From: Glaciecola sp964418575
GTDB taxonomy: Bacteria > Pseudomonadota > Gammaproteobacteria > Enterobacterales > Alteromonadaceae
DNA length: 43,795 nucleotides
Reading direction: 5' to 3'
Assembly (NCBI GenBank): GCA_964418575.1
Contig: CAYQMI010000019.1
Coordinates: 1-43,795 of the forward strand
Part shown: positions 34,745 to 43,222 of the stretch, one piece after another
Layout of the letters: the number at the start of each line of letters is the position of its first letter
Numbering within the stretch: the first letter of the stretch is position 1
Notes under the pieces: generated by a model
The model's database searches: none
Seen by the model: the letters and a program-made list of their open reading frames with translations, nothing else
What the model was told of the DNA's origin: nothing
Translations under genes and position numbers: made by a program

Positions 34745-34856
34745 TATTTGCGCGTTTGCTGAGCAAATTTCCCTTTTTGTTGGCTGCATAAGCTATTGGC
34801 AAACTCCACTCAAATGCTTAATATCAATGTACCTTAGCTCAGGGAAAGTATTGAAT

Positions 34857-35405
34857 ATGCATGACGCATACAGCGCACTTATTTTAGCTGGAGGCAAGTC
34901 TTCTAGAATGGGGATGGATAAGCGAAATTTAATGTATAAAGGCAGTACCTTACTGAATTGCACTTTAAATTTGCTTAAACAACTGACGCCCTCAAACATT
35001 TTTATTAGCGGCAATGACATTGAAGGTGGCATACAAGATATTGTTCAAGATATTGGCCCAATTGCTGGCATTCACGCTGCATCTAAACGCACAAAAGAAT
35101 CATTGTTAGTGCTACCAATCGATATGCCAATGCTGCAGCCGAGTGATTGTTTGCAGCTTATCAAGATTGCACAAGAACACGCCAGATGCACAACATTCAA
35201 AGGTTCACCCTTGCCTTGTTTTTTGCACCACGCCAGTAGCTATCATGAGGTAATAGAAGAGATTATAAATACTTACTCAAGCGCAAGAGATTTATCACTT
35301 TATACAATGACTCAAAAATTAAACGCAATCCTTATAGATTCTGAACAAGTAGATTTATCGAATATCAACAAGCCCCAAGATTACGAAAAGCTTCGTAACA
35401 TATAA
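34857..35405 (+). CDS. mobA: Molybdenum cofactor guanylyltransferase
   Basis: About 182 residues. The nucleotidyltransferase signature LILAGGKSSRMGMDK lies at residues 8-22, and the metal/nucleotide segment is VLPIDMPML. It links GMP to molybdopterin, giving the guanine dinucleotide form that NasA uses. The start at 34857 is chosen over 34827 because AGGGAAAG precedes it and the signature then falls at the usual place. It is divergent from nirB, which ties cofactor maturation to the nitrate cluster. It is slightly shorter than E. coli MobA. Confidence 0.88.
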   Translation: MHDAYSALILAGGKSSRMGMDKRNLMYKGSTLLNCTLNLLKQLTPSNIFISGNDIEGGIQDIVQDIGPIAGIHAASKRTKESLLVLPIDMPMLQPSDCLQLIKIAQEHARCTTFKGSPLPCFLHHASSYHEVIEEIINTYSSARDLSLYTMTQKLNAILIDSEQVDLSNINKPQDYEKLRNI

Positions 35406-35500
35406 TTAATGTAATCAGATCCTACTTTGCTTTTAAGTTAGGCCGGTTTGCGTTACCATTCTCTGCTCGGTTGACGTTTTAGACCGAGGTAAAAAACCAT

Positions 35501-35685
35501 GCTTCCTGAAATGTTTGCCAGTATGCTTCATGTTCCTGGCCGATGCTTAAAACCCAGGGGGTTGCCTCCGTTACTATTGTGCAGGCTCGGCTTGTACCGA
35601 GAAGCCTACGGTAACGATAATACCTCCACCGTGTCCTATCGGCACACGGGCGAAAAGCATACAGCGGCATTTTGGGTGGCTCCCA
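35501..35685 (+). ncRNA. ssrS: 6S RNA
   Basis: The hallmark GCTCGG...CCGAGAAGCCT (35585-35607) matches the conserved core of gammaproteobacterial 6S RNA. The ends also match: CCTGAAATG (35505-35513) pairs over 9 bp with CATTTTGGG (35668-35676), corresponding to the closing stem of the E. coli molecule, and CAGCGGCAT recalls its 3' end. A large central bulge is expected between. Length about 185 nt is normal. 6S RNA imitates an open promoter and sequesters sigma-70 RNA polymerase in stationary phase. In E. coli it precedes ygfA (fau); here rbsK and a nucleoside hydrolase come between. Exact ends are approximate. Confidence 0.9.
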
Positions 35686-35840
35686 AGCTTGTTCAATACC
35701 CATTGAATAATTAATTGATGTAGATATTGCTTGATAACATGCGCGACATAAGCGCCAATGTGATAAAAAGCTGTGTCTGCCTATATCGAGCACTATAAAC
35801 GGGACCGCAAAGACGCGGTATCAATACAAACGGAAAAGCT

Positions 35841-36734
35841 ATGGCTGTTTTTAATTTTGGCTCAATTAACATCGATCATGTTTATCAGGTAAGTCATTTT
35901 GTTGCGCCTGGTGAAACGCTTTCATCTAAAGCCTATCAAGCTATTTTAGGTGGCAAGGGCGCCAACCAGTCGGTGGCATGTGCAAAAGCCGGTATTAAAA
36001 CCTTTCATGTAGGCAGTGTGCATAGTAATGACGCAAGCATGCTAGACCCAATGCTCGATGCAAAAGTAGATATGCAGTTTGTTAGTCAGCAAAACAATAT
36101 TGCGTCTGGGCACGCCATTATTCAGGTCACCGACGAAGGTGAAAACGCCATTATTTTATTCCCCGGCGCCAATCATCTGCTCGATACAAAAAAAATAAGC
36201 AAAGTCTTGCAGCAAGCAACCAGCAACGACTGGGTATTGCTGCAAAACGAAACCAACGAAATTGGCACGATTATCGAATTAGCTCACGCTGCGGGCATCC
36301 CTGTTGCATTTAACCCTGCCCCAATGACCGATGATATTAAAAACCTGCCACTCAATAAGCTCGGCTTACTCATAGTAAACGAGGTAGAGGCTATGCAGCT
36401 AACGGCAACTTCAAGCATTGAGCAAGCTAAACAAGCACTGGTAGAACTGGCTCAAGACTTAAAGATAGTATTAACCCTTGGTAAGCAGGGCGTGTGTTAC
36501 CTGCATAAAGACCAAAACATTAGCGTAAATGCCTTTAGTGTAGAGGCGGTAGATACAACCGCTGCTGGCGATACCTTTATTGGGTTTTTCTTAGCTCATT
36601 TCGCCGAAGGACAAGATATTAGACAAGCCCTCACACTAGCATGCGCGGCCTCGGCTATTAGCGTTACCCGCAAGGGCGCAGCACCCTCCGTACCCACGCT
36701 TGAAGAAGTGCATGCTTTTTTAAGTAATCATTGA
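35841..36734 (+). CDS. rbsK: Ribokinase (PfkB family)
   Basis: This 297-residue protein shows the first PfkB signature GGKGANQSVACAKAG and the second signature DTTAAGDTFIGFF with the catalytic aspartate. FGSINIDHVYQV and the PGETLSS substrate lid fit ribokinase. It phosphorylates ribose to ribose-5-phosphate. GGAAAAGCT precedes the ATG. The next gene is a nucleoside hydrolase and rpiA is further downstream, so the substrate is probably ribose released from nucleosides. No ribose transporter is adjacent. Confidence 0.88.
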   Translation: MAVFNFGSINIDHVYQVSHFVAPGETLSSKAYQAILGGKGANQSVACAKAGIKTFHVGSVHSNDASMLDPMLDAKVDMQFVSQQNNIASGHAIIQVTDEGENAIILFPGANHLLDTKKISKVLQQATSNDWVLLQNETNEIGTIIELAHAAGIPVAFNPAPMTDDIKNLPLNKLGLLIVNEVEAMQLTATSSIEQAKQALVELAQDLKIVLTLGKQGVCYLHKDQNISVNAFSVEAVDTTAAGDTFIGFFLAHFAEGQDIRQALTLACAASAISVTRKGAAPSVPTLEEVHAFLSNH

Positions 36735-36760
36735 TAAATGGACAAGATTTAAAGCGACTT

Positions 36761-37702
36761 ATGACTCAAAAAATAATTTTGGATACCGACCCGGGTATCG
36801 ACGATACCATGGCAATCTTTTTTGCATTTCAATCACCCGAAATTGAGGTGCTTGGCCTAACGACTGTTTTTGGCAATGTACCTGCTGAAATGTCAGCGCA
36901 AAATGCGCTTAGCTTAGTAGAGCTTGCAGAGCTTGATATTCCGGTTTGCAAAGGCGTGGGCATGCCTCACGTTGGTCCTGAATCTAGCTATGCGTATTTT
37001 GTACATGGCGATGACGGCCTGGGTAACATCAATCACCCTGCACCAAAGGGCAAATTAGATGAACGCAGCTCGGCGCAGTTTATTGTAGATATGGCGCGTA
37101 AATACCCAGGTGAAATCACTTTAGTCGCGGTAGGTCCGCTGGGTAATTTAGCCTTAGCATTAAGACTAGAGCCAAAGCTACCTGAGTTAATTAAAGCGGT
37201 GAACATTATGGGTGGAGCTGCTCTTGTACCGGGCAATGTTACCCCCGTAGCAGAGGCGAATATCTGGAATGATGCTTACGCTGCTGAAATTGTATTTGCA
37301 GCACCTTGGCAGATCAATATGTTTGGTTTAGATGTAACGTATGACTTACCTTTTGCACCCGACTTTACTTCAAAACTGGCTCAGCAAAACCCTAAATTAG
37401 GTGGCTTTGTAAAGAAAACGGCAGAATTTTATACTGAGTTTTACTCACAAGGAAAAGACGACCCAGTCTGTTATTTTCATGATGCATTCCCACTAGCGTA
37501 TATGCTGGATGAAAGCTTATTTACAATGACTGAAGGCCATATTCGCATTGGTACCGATCCTCTGCATAGAGGGCAAACCAGCTTTGCACCAGTAGGCTCA
37601 ACCACTAGCGAATTTTGGCTACAAACTCCATTGATAAAAGTTGCAACGGCGGTGGACCATCCCCGCTTAACTCAGCTTTTTATTGACGTATATGGAAACT
37701 AG
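36761..37702 (+). CDS. Inosine/uridine-preferring nucleoside hydrolase
   Basis: About 313 residues. The calcium-binding motif ILDTDPGIDDTMA lies at the N-terminus, with VGPLGNLALAL, INIMGGA, EANIWNDAYAAEIVF and the C-terminal CYFHDAFPLAYML, all of the IUNH family. It splits nucleosides into base and ribose. The start ATG 36761 is chosen because the protein then begins just before the motif; an upstream TTG at 36731 is possible. Substrate preference cannot be read from sequence. Confidence 0.9.
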   Translation: MTQKIILDTDPGIDDTMAIFFAFQSPEIEVLGLTTVFGNVPAEMSAQNALSLVELAELDIPVCKGVGMPHVGPESSYAYFVHGDDGLGNINHPAPKGKLDERSSAQFIVDMARKYPGEITLVAVGPLGNLALALRLEPKLPELIKAVNIMGGAALVPGNVTPVAEANIWNDAYAAEIVFAAPWQINMFGLDVTYDLPFAPDFTSKLAQQNPKLGGFVKKTAEFYTEFYSQGKDDPVCYFHDAFPLAYMLDESLFTMTEGHIRIGTDPLHRGQTSFAPVGSTTSEFWLQTPLIKVATAVDHPRLTQLFIDVYGN

Positions 37703-38330
37703 TCAAGACGACATGCAAACCACTGCCTTACGCAACACGCTAAGGCAGACATTTAGAGAGCGGCGAAAGTCGCTTTCAGCATCTGAACAAAAAAAAGCCG
37801 CAGAACAACTTGTAGCACAATGCGAAAAGCACAGCTTATTTAAAAGCTGCAAACGCGTTGCGATATACATGACTAACGACGGCGAGCTCGATACCGGGCT
37901 GTTAATACAGCATTTATGGAATAAAAATATTGAGGTGTACCTGCCGGTATTACACCCTTTTGCCGACGGACACCTGCTGTTTTTAAAATACGATAAAAAC
38001 ACCCACATGCGGGCAAACCATTTTGGTATTTTAGAGCCTAAACTCGACTGCACGGCAATTTGCCCCACCAGGGAACTGGATATTTTATTTACGCCTTTAG
38101 TGGCCTTTGATGAAGATGGCAATCGCTTGGGTATGGGCGGTGGATTTTTTGACCGAACCTTGGTCAGCCTAATTAATGATCCCCACAGCACTGTGCGCAT
38201 TATTGGCTTAGCTTTAGATATCCAAAAAACTCTGACTTTACCTACCCAAGCGTGGGATATTCCACTACCCTATATTCTAACCCCAAGCCAGATGTATGTT
38301 TGCAATGCCAAAGGAGCAATCAGTGAGTAA
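37692..38330 (+). CDS. fau: 5-formyltetrahydrofolate cyclo-ligase
   Basis: About 212 residues. Family motifs are the N-terminal RERRKSLS, YMTNDGELDT, PLVAFDEDGNRLGMGGGFFDRTL (ATP/folate site) and ALDIQ. It converts 5-formyl-THF to methenyl-THF with ATP. In E. coli this gene (ygfA) lies just after ssrS. ATGs at 37692 and 37713 are both plausible, and neither has a strong ribosome site; the first overlaps the nucleoside hydrolase gene by 11 bases. The 3' end overlaps rpiA by 8 bases. Confidence 0.92.
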   Translation: METSQDDMQTTALRNTLRQTFRERRKSLSASEQKKAAEQLVAQCEKHSLFKSCKRVAIYMTNDGELDTGLLIQHLWNKNIEVYLPVLHPFADGHLLFLKYDKNTHMRANHFGILEPKLDCTAICPTRELDILFTPLVAFDEDGNRLGMGGGFFDRTLVSLINDPHSTVRIIGLALDIQKTLTLPTQAWDIPLPYILTPSQMYVCNAKGAISE

Positions 38331-38988
38331 GTTAAGCCAAGACCAGAAGAAGCAAGCTGCAGCACAAGCAGCGATAGCCTATGTTAAACCAGACACAATC
38401 GTTGGTGTAGGCACTGGTTCTACCGTAAACTATTTTATAGATGCCTTGGCAACAAAAGCAGATGAAATAAAGGGTGCCGTTTCAAGCTCCGATGCTTCTA
38501 CCGAACGCTTAAAAAAGCACGGCATAGAGGTATTTGACTTAAACGAGGTAGGCAGCTTTGATATTTATGTAGACGGTGCAGATGAGATCACCGAACACAA
38601 GCACATGATAAAAGGCGGTGGCGCAGCCCTTACGCGCGAGAAAATTGTAGCGGCGGTTGCGAAAAAATTCATTTGCATCATCGACGACACTAAAACCGTG
38701 CCCATGCTAGGAAAATTTCCTCTCCCTATTGAAGTTATCCCCCTCGCCCGCTCGTATGTTGCACGTCAAATTGTAAAGTTAGGCGGAGATCCCGAATATC
38801 GCCAAGGCGTTGTAACCGATAACGGCAATGTAATACTCGATGTGCATAATTTAAAAATACTCAATCCTGTGGAACTTGAGTCATCTCTTAACCAAATTGT
38901 AGGAGTTGTCACCAACGGTATTTTTGCAGAACGCGGCGCAGATATCGTGATTATTGGCAATGATGACGGCGTGCAAATTAAAGAGTAA
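38323..38988 (+). CDS. rpiA: Ribose-5-phosphate isomerase A
   Basis: About 221 residues. RpiA motifs are IVGVGTGSTVNYFIDAL, VSSSDASTERLKKHGI, DIYVDGADEI and IKGGGAALTREKIVA. It interconverts ribose-5-P and ribulose-5-P. The frame opens upstream at 38296, but GTG at 38323 with AGGAG 7 bases before it gives the normal family N-terminus and is chosen. It overlaps the end of fau, so the two are coupled. Confidence 0.96.
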   Translation: MSKLSQDQKKQAAAQAAIAYVKPDTIVGVGTGSTVNYFIDALATKADEIKGAVSSSDASTERLKKHGIEVFDLNEVGSFDIYVDGADEITEHKHMIKGGGAALTREKIVAAVAKKFICIIDDTKTVPMLGKFPLPIEVIPLARSYVARQIVKLGGDPEYRQGVVTDNGNVILDVHNLKILNPVELESSLNQIVGVVTNGIFAERGADIVIIGNDDGVQIKE

Positions 38989-39038
38989 TTTCTGCTTTGC
39001 CTAGCGCACAAAATTTGCTATCGTCCGTGATACCAAAT

Positions 39039-39054
39039 AGACGTCTAGATGTCT
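39039..39054. promoter_or_regulatory. Candidate tandem MetJ operator before serA
   Basis: AGACGTCT (39039-39046) is a perfect met box and is followed without gap by AGATGTCT (39047-39054), 7 of 8. MetJ binds two or more adjacent 8-bp boxes of this consensus. The site lies about 95 bases upstream of serA. MetJ itself is not in the window. Confidence 0.6.
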
Positions 39055-39149
39055 TTTAAATCAATATCCAAATTAGCAATCAAAATACCTCTTCTATTGC
39101 GGCAATCGCAAGCAGGGATGGATTAATAAGTGATGGTGAGTGAAAAACT

Positions 39150-40382
39150 ATGAGCAAAAAATCGTTAGCCAAAGAAAAAATCAAAATTCTGCTGTTAGAA
39201 GGGCTGCACAACAGCGCTCTTGAAACCTTTGAAAATGCTGGCTATACCAATATTGAGTCACTTAAAACCTCTTTGCCTGAAGAAGAGTTAATTGAAAAAA
39301 TCAAAGACGCACATTTTGTGGGCATTCGCTCTCGCACTCAGCTCACTGAAAGCGTGCTTGAACATGCCAACAAGTTGGTTGCCGTAGGCTGCTTTTGCAT
39401 TGGCACTAATCAGGTTGATTTAAAAGCGCATTTGGTAAAAGGCATTCCGGTATTCAACGCCCCCTTTTCAAACACGCGCTCTGTGGCTGAGTTAGTACTT
39501 GGTCAGCTAATAGTACTGCTGCGCGGTATTCCGCAAAAAAATGCTAAAGCGCATCGCGGTGAATGGGAAAAAAGTGCGGTTGACTCATACGAGGCCCGCG
39601 GCAAAACGCTCGGCATTATTGGATATGGGCACATTGGTACGCAGTTAAGCATATTGGCTGAACACTTAGGCATGCGCGTGCAGTTTTACGATATTGAAGA
39701 CAAGCTTGTACTGGGCAACTCAATGCAGGTAAAAACACTTAAAAAGCTGCTAAATACCTCAGACGTAGTGAGCTTACACGTACCTGAAACCACCCACACG
39801 CAAAACATGATTGGCAAAGCTGAGCTTGACGAAATGAAGCAAGGCGCCATATTAATCAACGCCGCTCGCGGCACCGTAATTGATATCGACGCTCTATGTG
39901 ATGCGCTCGACAGCGGCAAGCTTAACGGTGCAGCCATTGATGTATTCCCAATAGAGCCTAAATCGAACAGCGAAGAGTTTGAATCACCATTGCGCAAATA
40001 CGATAACGTTATTCTAACGCCTCACGTTGGCGGCAGCACGCAAGAAGCTCAGCAGAACATCGGTATTGAGGTTGCGGGGAAATTAATTAAATACTCTGAC
40101 AATGGCTCAACCCTCTCAGCAGTGAACTTCCCTGAAGTGTCCTTACCTGCCCATGTTGACCGCTCACGCTTGCTACACATTCACAGCAACCGCCCAGGCG
40201 TACTTACCCAAATTAACCAAACCTTTGCCAGCAAAGGCATAAACATTGCGGCTCAATACTTACAAACAAATGAAGAGATTGGTTATGTAGTGGTAGATGT
40301 AGATGCCGAAAACGCCGACGAAGCCTTTGAGCATTTAGCGCAAATTGAGGGTACGATTAAGACTAGGATGTTGCATTGGTGA
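39150..40382 (+). CDS. serA: D-3-phosphoglycerate dehydrogenase
   Basis: This 410-residue protein is the same length as E. coli SerA. Seen: the NAD-binding GIIGYGHIGTQLS, catalytic arginine in NAARGTVID, the histidine in PHVGGSTQEAQ, and a C-terminal ACT domain (LLHIHSNRPGVLTQINQTF) that senses serine. It catalyses the first step of serine synthesis from 3-phosphoglycerate. Serine feeds glycine and the gcv one-carbon route at the other end of the window. A met-box-like operator lies upstream and a very long palindrome follows the stop. Confidence 0.98.
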   Translation: MSKKSLAKEKIKILLLEGLHNSALETFENAGYTNIESLKTSLPEEELIEKIKDAHFVGIRSRTQLTESVLEHANKLVAVGCFCIGTNQVDLKAHLVKGIPVFNAPFSNTRSVAELVLGQLIVLLRGIPQKNAKAHRGEWEKSAVDSYEARGKTLGIIGYGHIGTQLSILAEHLGMRVQFYDIEDKLVLGNSMQVKTLKKLLNTSDVVSLHVPETTHTQNMIGKAELDEMKQGAILINAARGTVIDIDALCDALDSGKLNGAAIDVFPIEPKSNSEEFESPLRKYDNVILTPHVGGSTQEAQQNIGIEVAGKLIKYSDNGSTLSAVNFPEVSLPAHVDRSRLLHIHSNRPGVLTQINQTFASKGINIAAQYLQTNEEIGYVVVDVDAENADEAFEHLAQIEGTIKTRMLHW

Positions 40383-40384
40383 TG

Positions 40385-40468
40385 GGGAAAAGGGAAAAAG
40401 AAAAAAGGGGGTCAGTGTTAATTAAAATTAATTAACACTGACCCCCTTTTTTCTTTTTCCCTTTTCCC
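40385..40468. terminator. Perfect 84-bp palindrome between serA and a DUF481 gene
   Basis: A 41-base arm (40385-40425) and its exact complement (40428-40468) are separated by only AA. The inner part GGGGGTCAGTGTTAATT and its complement resemble a known class of GGGGTCAG extragenic palindromes. The outer A/T runs (AAAAAA on the left, TTTTTT on the right) give terminator form in both directions. It sits between convergent genes. Confidence 0.85.
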
Positions 40469-40484
40469 GCTTTTTCTTCAACCT

Positions 40485-41231
40485 CTAAAAGAAGCTATAA
40501 ACCAACGTCGCAGCCGTTTCGGTGTCAAGTTTCTCTCTTCCGTCACTTACGTTGCTGTTGTGATCGAATTTAATGGAAACTTTAAGAGATAAACCACCGG
40601 CTATTTGTGCGGTTAAGGCGCTTTCAGCTCTCGATTTTGTATTGTTAGAACCATACTCAGTCGACAGCGTTTGCGTAAAACGAGCAGTTTCTGAGATATT
40701 CCAGTTGTAGTTCATCGCACCACGTACAATAAATCCGTCGGCACTTTCGCCATTTTGCTCTTCAGCAAACGTATAACCAGGACCAATACTGTAATCGAAA
40801 GAGGTAACATCGTCTTCCCATACTAATTGGTTCCAACCCGCTGCTAGTGTGCCTTGATATTTAAACGCTCCAAATCGGTTGTCTTCGTATGATGCGAAGC
40901 CGAATAAACGATGATTTGGGTTTTCTAGTTTGTAGTTACCCTGAGCAGAAGCAAAGAATTTTTGTTCAGTAGTTCGGTCTACGTCTTCGCCATTTACTTC
41001 TACAGTATCGCTTTTATATAGTCCTTCAATTAAATAGACATTGCTCCATCCGTCTAATTCTTGGGTGGCATTTAAACCTACCGCTACTGATGTGGTTTCA
41101 GTGTTACCCGTTGTGACAATAAAACCGAACTCACCGTCCAATGTAAAAGATTTTTTCTCTTCTTCTTGAGCAACAACAGCGGAAGAAGCCAGGCCGAGCA
41201 ATACGGCGATGGAAAGAGATTTAATATTCAT
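40485..41231 (-). CDS. DUF481 outer-membrane protein (first of a tandem pair)
   Basis: This 248-residue protein has a signal peptide ending SSAVVAQ, then a DUF481 beta-rich domain: DGEFGFIVTTGNTETTS, NPNHRLFGFASYEDNRF, WEDDVTSFDYSIGPGYTF, and a terminal FF. DUF481 proteins are predicted small outer-membrane barrels (YdiY-like) of unclear role, some linked to salt or stress. GGATGCTTAA precedes the ATG. It is paralogous to the next gene. Confidence 0.85.
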   Translation of the reverse strand: MNIKSLSIAVLLGLASSAVVAQEEEKKSFTLDGEFGFIVTTGNTETTSVAVGLNATQELDGWSNVYLIEGLYKSDTVEVNGEDVDRTTEQKFFASAQGNYKLENPNHRLFGFASYEDNRFGAFKYQGTLAAGWNQLVWEDDVTSFDYSIGPGYTFAEEQNGESADGFIVRGAMNYNWNISETARFTQTLSTEYGSNNTKSRAESALTAQIAGGLSLKVSIKFDHNSNVSDGREKLDTETAATLVYSFF

Positions 41232-41337
41232 TTAAGCATCCATTTATTTAATGAGTGATTGGTAAAGCTAAATGCGAGAAAGTTTAGCAACGAAATAACT
41301 TGGCGCGTATGGTATACAAATTGACCAGAGAATCCAA

Positions 41338-42177
41338 TCAAAAAAAGTTGTAGACCATAGAAACACTGGTCTGCGTGGTAAAAGTGTCGACATTCCGCGA
41401 CACATTTTCATCTAATGACATTTCAAAGCTGAATTTCATCGCGAGTCGCTCGTAAATTTTTGCACTTACCGAAGTTTGTGATTTGGCTTTGTTATTCATC
41501 TCGCCAATTTCAGCGGTGATGGTTTGACGAAATCTTGCGTTGTTATCAAATCGATAAGCATAATTTGCAGTCGCTCTTACAATCATTTCATTAATGATTA
41601 ATTCCGTATCTTCTTGCTCTGAACGCGCATATCCAGGCCCTAAGCTGTAGCGTAATTCGGTATTATCCTCTTTCCACATTACATGGCTCCAACCCACAAC
41701 ACCTGTAACTTGGTGACGCAGCTTCAAAAACTGGTTATCGTCGTATTCGGCATACGCGAATAAGCGATGCTCAGGATTAAGTAATTTGTAATCAAATTGA
41801 GATGACAATTGAAGGCGGTTTTCGTCGATATCTTCATTGCCATCAACTTTGCTTTGATGACGCAATATCTGCATGAAATATTGATTACTCCAACTCTCAA
41901 ATTCATGATCTGATTCGAGAGCTAGCTTTAACATGCGGCTATTGGTATTGCCGGTAGTCATCAACACACCAAACTCGCCGTCTAATTCGAAAGATGGATA
42001 CTCCTCGGGCTCATCGTTGTGTATTTCAATACTGTGGGAATTTAATAATTTGATAAGATTACGCTTACTGCTGGGGTTCTTAAAAAAGTCTGAAGCTTTT
42101 TGTTGGAGGCGCGCGTTATAGTCAGCAGATGCCGATACGGTGAACAGTAGCAGTAGTAGACTTATTATTATTTTCAT
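41338..42177 (-). CDS. DUF481 outer-membrane protein (second of a tandem pair)
   Basis: This 279-residue protein has a signal peptide (LLLLLFTVSASAD), then about 45 extra residues absent from the neighbour (ASDFFKNPSSKRNLIKLL), and then the DUF481 barrel (DGEFGVLMTTGNTNSR, NPEHRLFAYAEYDDNQF, WKEDNTELRYSLGPGYA, terminal VYNFF). It aligns with the downstream neighbour over the whole barrel, so the two arose by duplication. The ribosome site is weak. Confidence 0.85.
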   Translation of the reverse strand: MKIIISLLLLLFTVSASADYNARLQQKASDFFKNPSSKRNLIKLLNSHSIEIHNDEPEEYPSFELDGEFGVLMTTGNTNSRMLKLALESDHEFESWSNQYFMQILRHQSKVDGNEDIDENRLQLSSQFDYKLLNPEHRLFAYAEYDDNQFLKLRHQVTGVVGWSHVMWKEDNTELRYSLGPGYARSEQEDTELIINEMIVRATANYAYRFDNNARFRQTITAEIGEMNNKAKSQTSVSAKIYERLAMKFSFEMSLDENVSRNVDTFTTQTSVSMVYNFF

Positions 42178-42261
42178 TTTAGCGCGAAATTCTTGATTAA
42201 ACTGAAGTTCGCGCCTGCTTTGTATTTTAAATTTTATGAGTGCAAAAGGTTTGCTTAGCTT

Positions 42262-43083
42262 TTATTTTAGGCTAGCAGCAATTTTGAGCGACTCTGCAAG
42301 TGCGAACTCCATGATAATATCATAATCGTCCTCTTTTAATCCAATTTCCTCCATTGGCCTAAGATCGACGTGTGGATGTTTGCGGATAACATATCCTTCT
42401 TCTAGATAAGACATCGCTTGCGCCACGTAAAGCAGACTTGCATCAAAACCTTGGTTTACGATATCACATAAGTCTAATGATTTGAGTGGCGCGCTCAGAG
42501 CGTCGGGTAACTGCCAAGATTCGAGTATTAAGCCACTGCATTTAGAGAAGGTAAATCCAAACACTTCTTTTTGTGCTTTAAGGGGGAGTTGCTCTGCTTG
42601 TACTTCTCGATACATAGCGTACTTTTCAGGTAGCCTGGTTGCGCAAACAAGCTCACTTAGGTTCTGTAAAATACCGAGAACAAAAAAGCGCTCGCTGCCT
42701 CTAATTTGCTTTTGCTGCGCAAGTGCTTTGGCTACAAGTCCATTAAGCACAGCTTTATACCAAAACTCATCAAAATCAATTTGTGATGATGAAAAGGATT
42801 TAAAGGCTAAATTTGCAGTTTCTGCCATCGATATATTATATGCCGCTTCCCCGCCAATGATGCTCAATGCTTTAGGCACTGAAGAAACCTGAGAAGGAAA
42901 ACGAAAAAGAGCGCTATTTGCCAGTTTCAGCACCTTTGCACTTAAGGATGGATCTAAAGACATAACCTTCGCCATATCGTCTATATCACAGGCTGGGTCG
43001 TCTAATATGCCGCGCAAACGCACGCAAGTGCTGGGCAAAGTAAAAGACTTAGACGCAAATTTAACAAGTGGTGCAATAGACAT
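42262..43083 (-). CDS. HDOD-domain protein
   Basis: About 273 residues. The HDOD domain covers most of the chain: FTLPSTCVRLRGILDDP, VMSLDPSLSAKVLKLANSALFRFP, SVPKALSIIGGEAAYNI and FWYKAVLNGLVAKALAQ. HDOD proteins are HD-like scaffolds without the catalytic metal residues and act in signalling. ATG 43083 is used rather than a TTG four codons earlier. No partner output domain is fused. It is the first of the minus-strand genes before the DUF481 pair but is probably separate from them. Confidence 0.82.
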   Translation of the reverse strand: MSIAPLVKFASKSFTLPSTCVRLRGILDDPACDIDDMAKVMSLDPSLSAKVLKLANSALFRFPSQVSSVPKALSIIGGEAAYNISMAETANLAFKSFSSSQIDFDEFWYKAVLNGLVAKALAQQKQIRGSERFFVLGILQNLSELVCATRLPEKYAMYREVQAEQLPLKAQKEVFGFTFSKCSGLILESWQLPDALSAPLKSLDLCDIVNQGFDASLLYVAQAMSYLEEGYVIRKHPHVDLRPMEEIGLKEDDYDIIMEFALAESLKIAASLK

Positions 43084-43222
43084 TAGGCAACTCAATTTTA
43101 ACCGGAGATACTGAAGTTTACCTGATAAAGGCGTTTGGCTAAGTTGCGTCTTTAATACCTAAAGTTAACTCATAATACCTAAAACTTCTTGCTATTAGCA
43201 TCGGTTAACAAAGTAACAATAC

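Noticed and set aside
35804..35819. ACCGC-AAAGAC-GCGGT hairpin before rbsK, with an A1/G4 hexaloop like an ANTAR site; GCAAAG also recalls a c-di-GMP riboswitch
   Set aside because: There is no second hairpin and no terminator follows, and the rest of the c-di-GMP aptamer (GNRA loop and receptor) is absent. One hexaloop of this kind is expected by chance.
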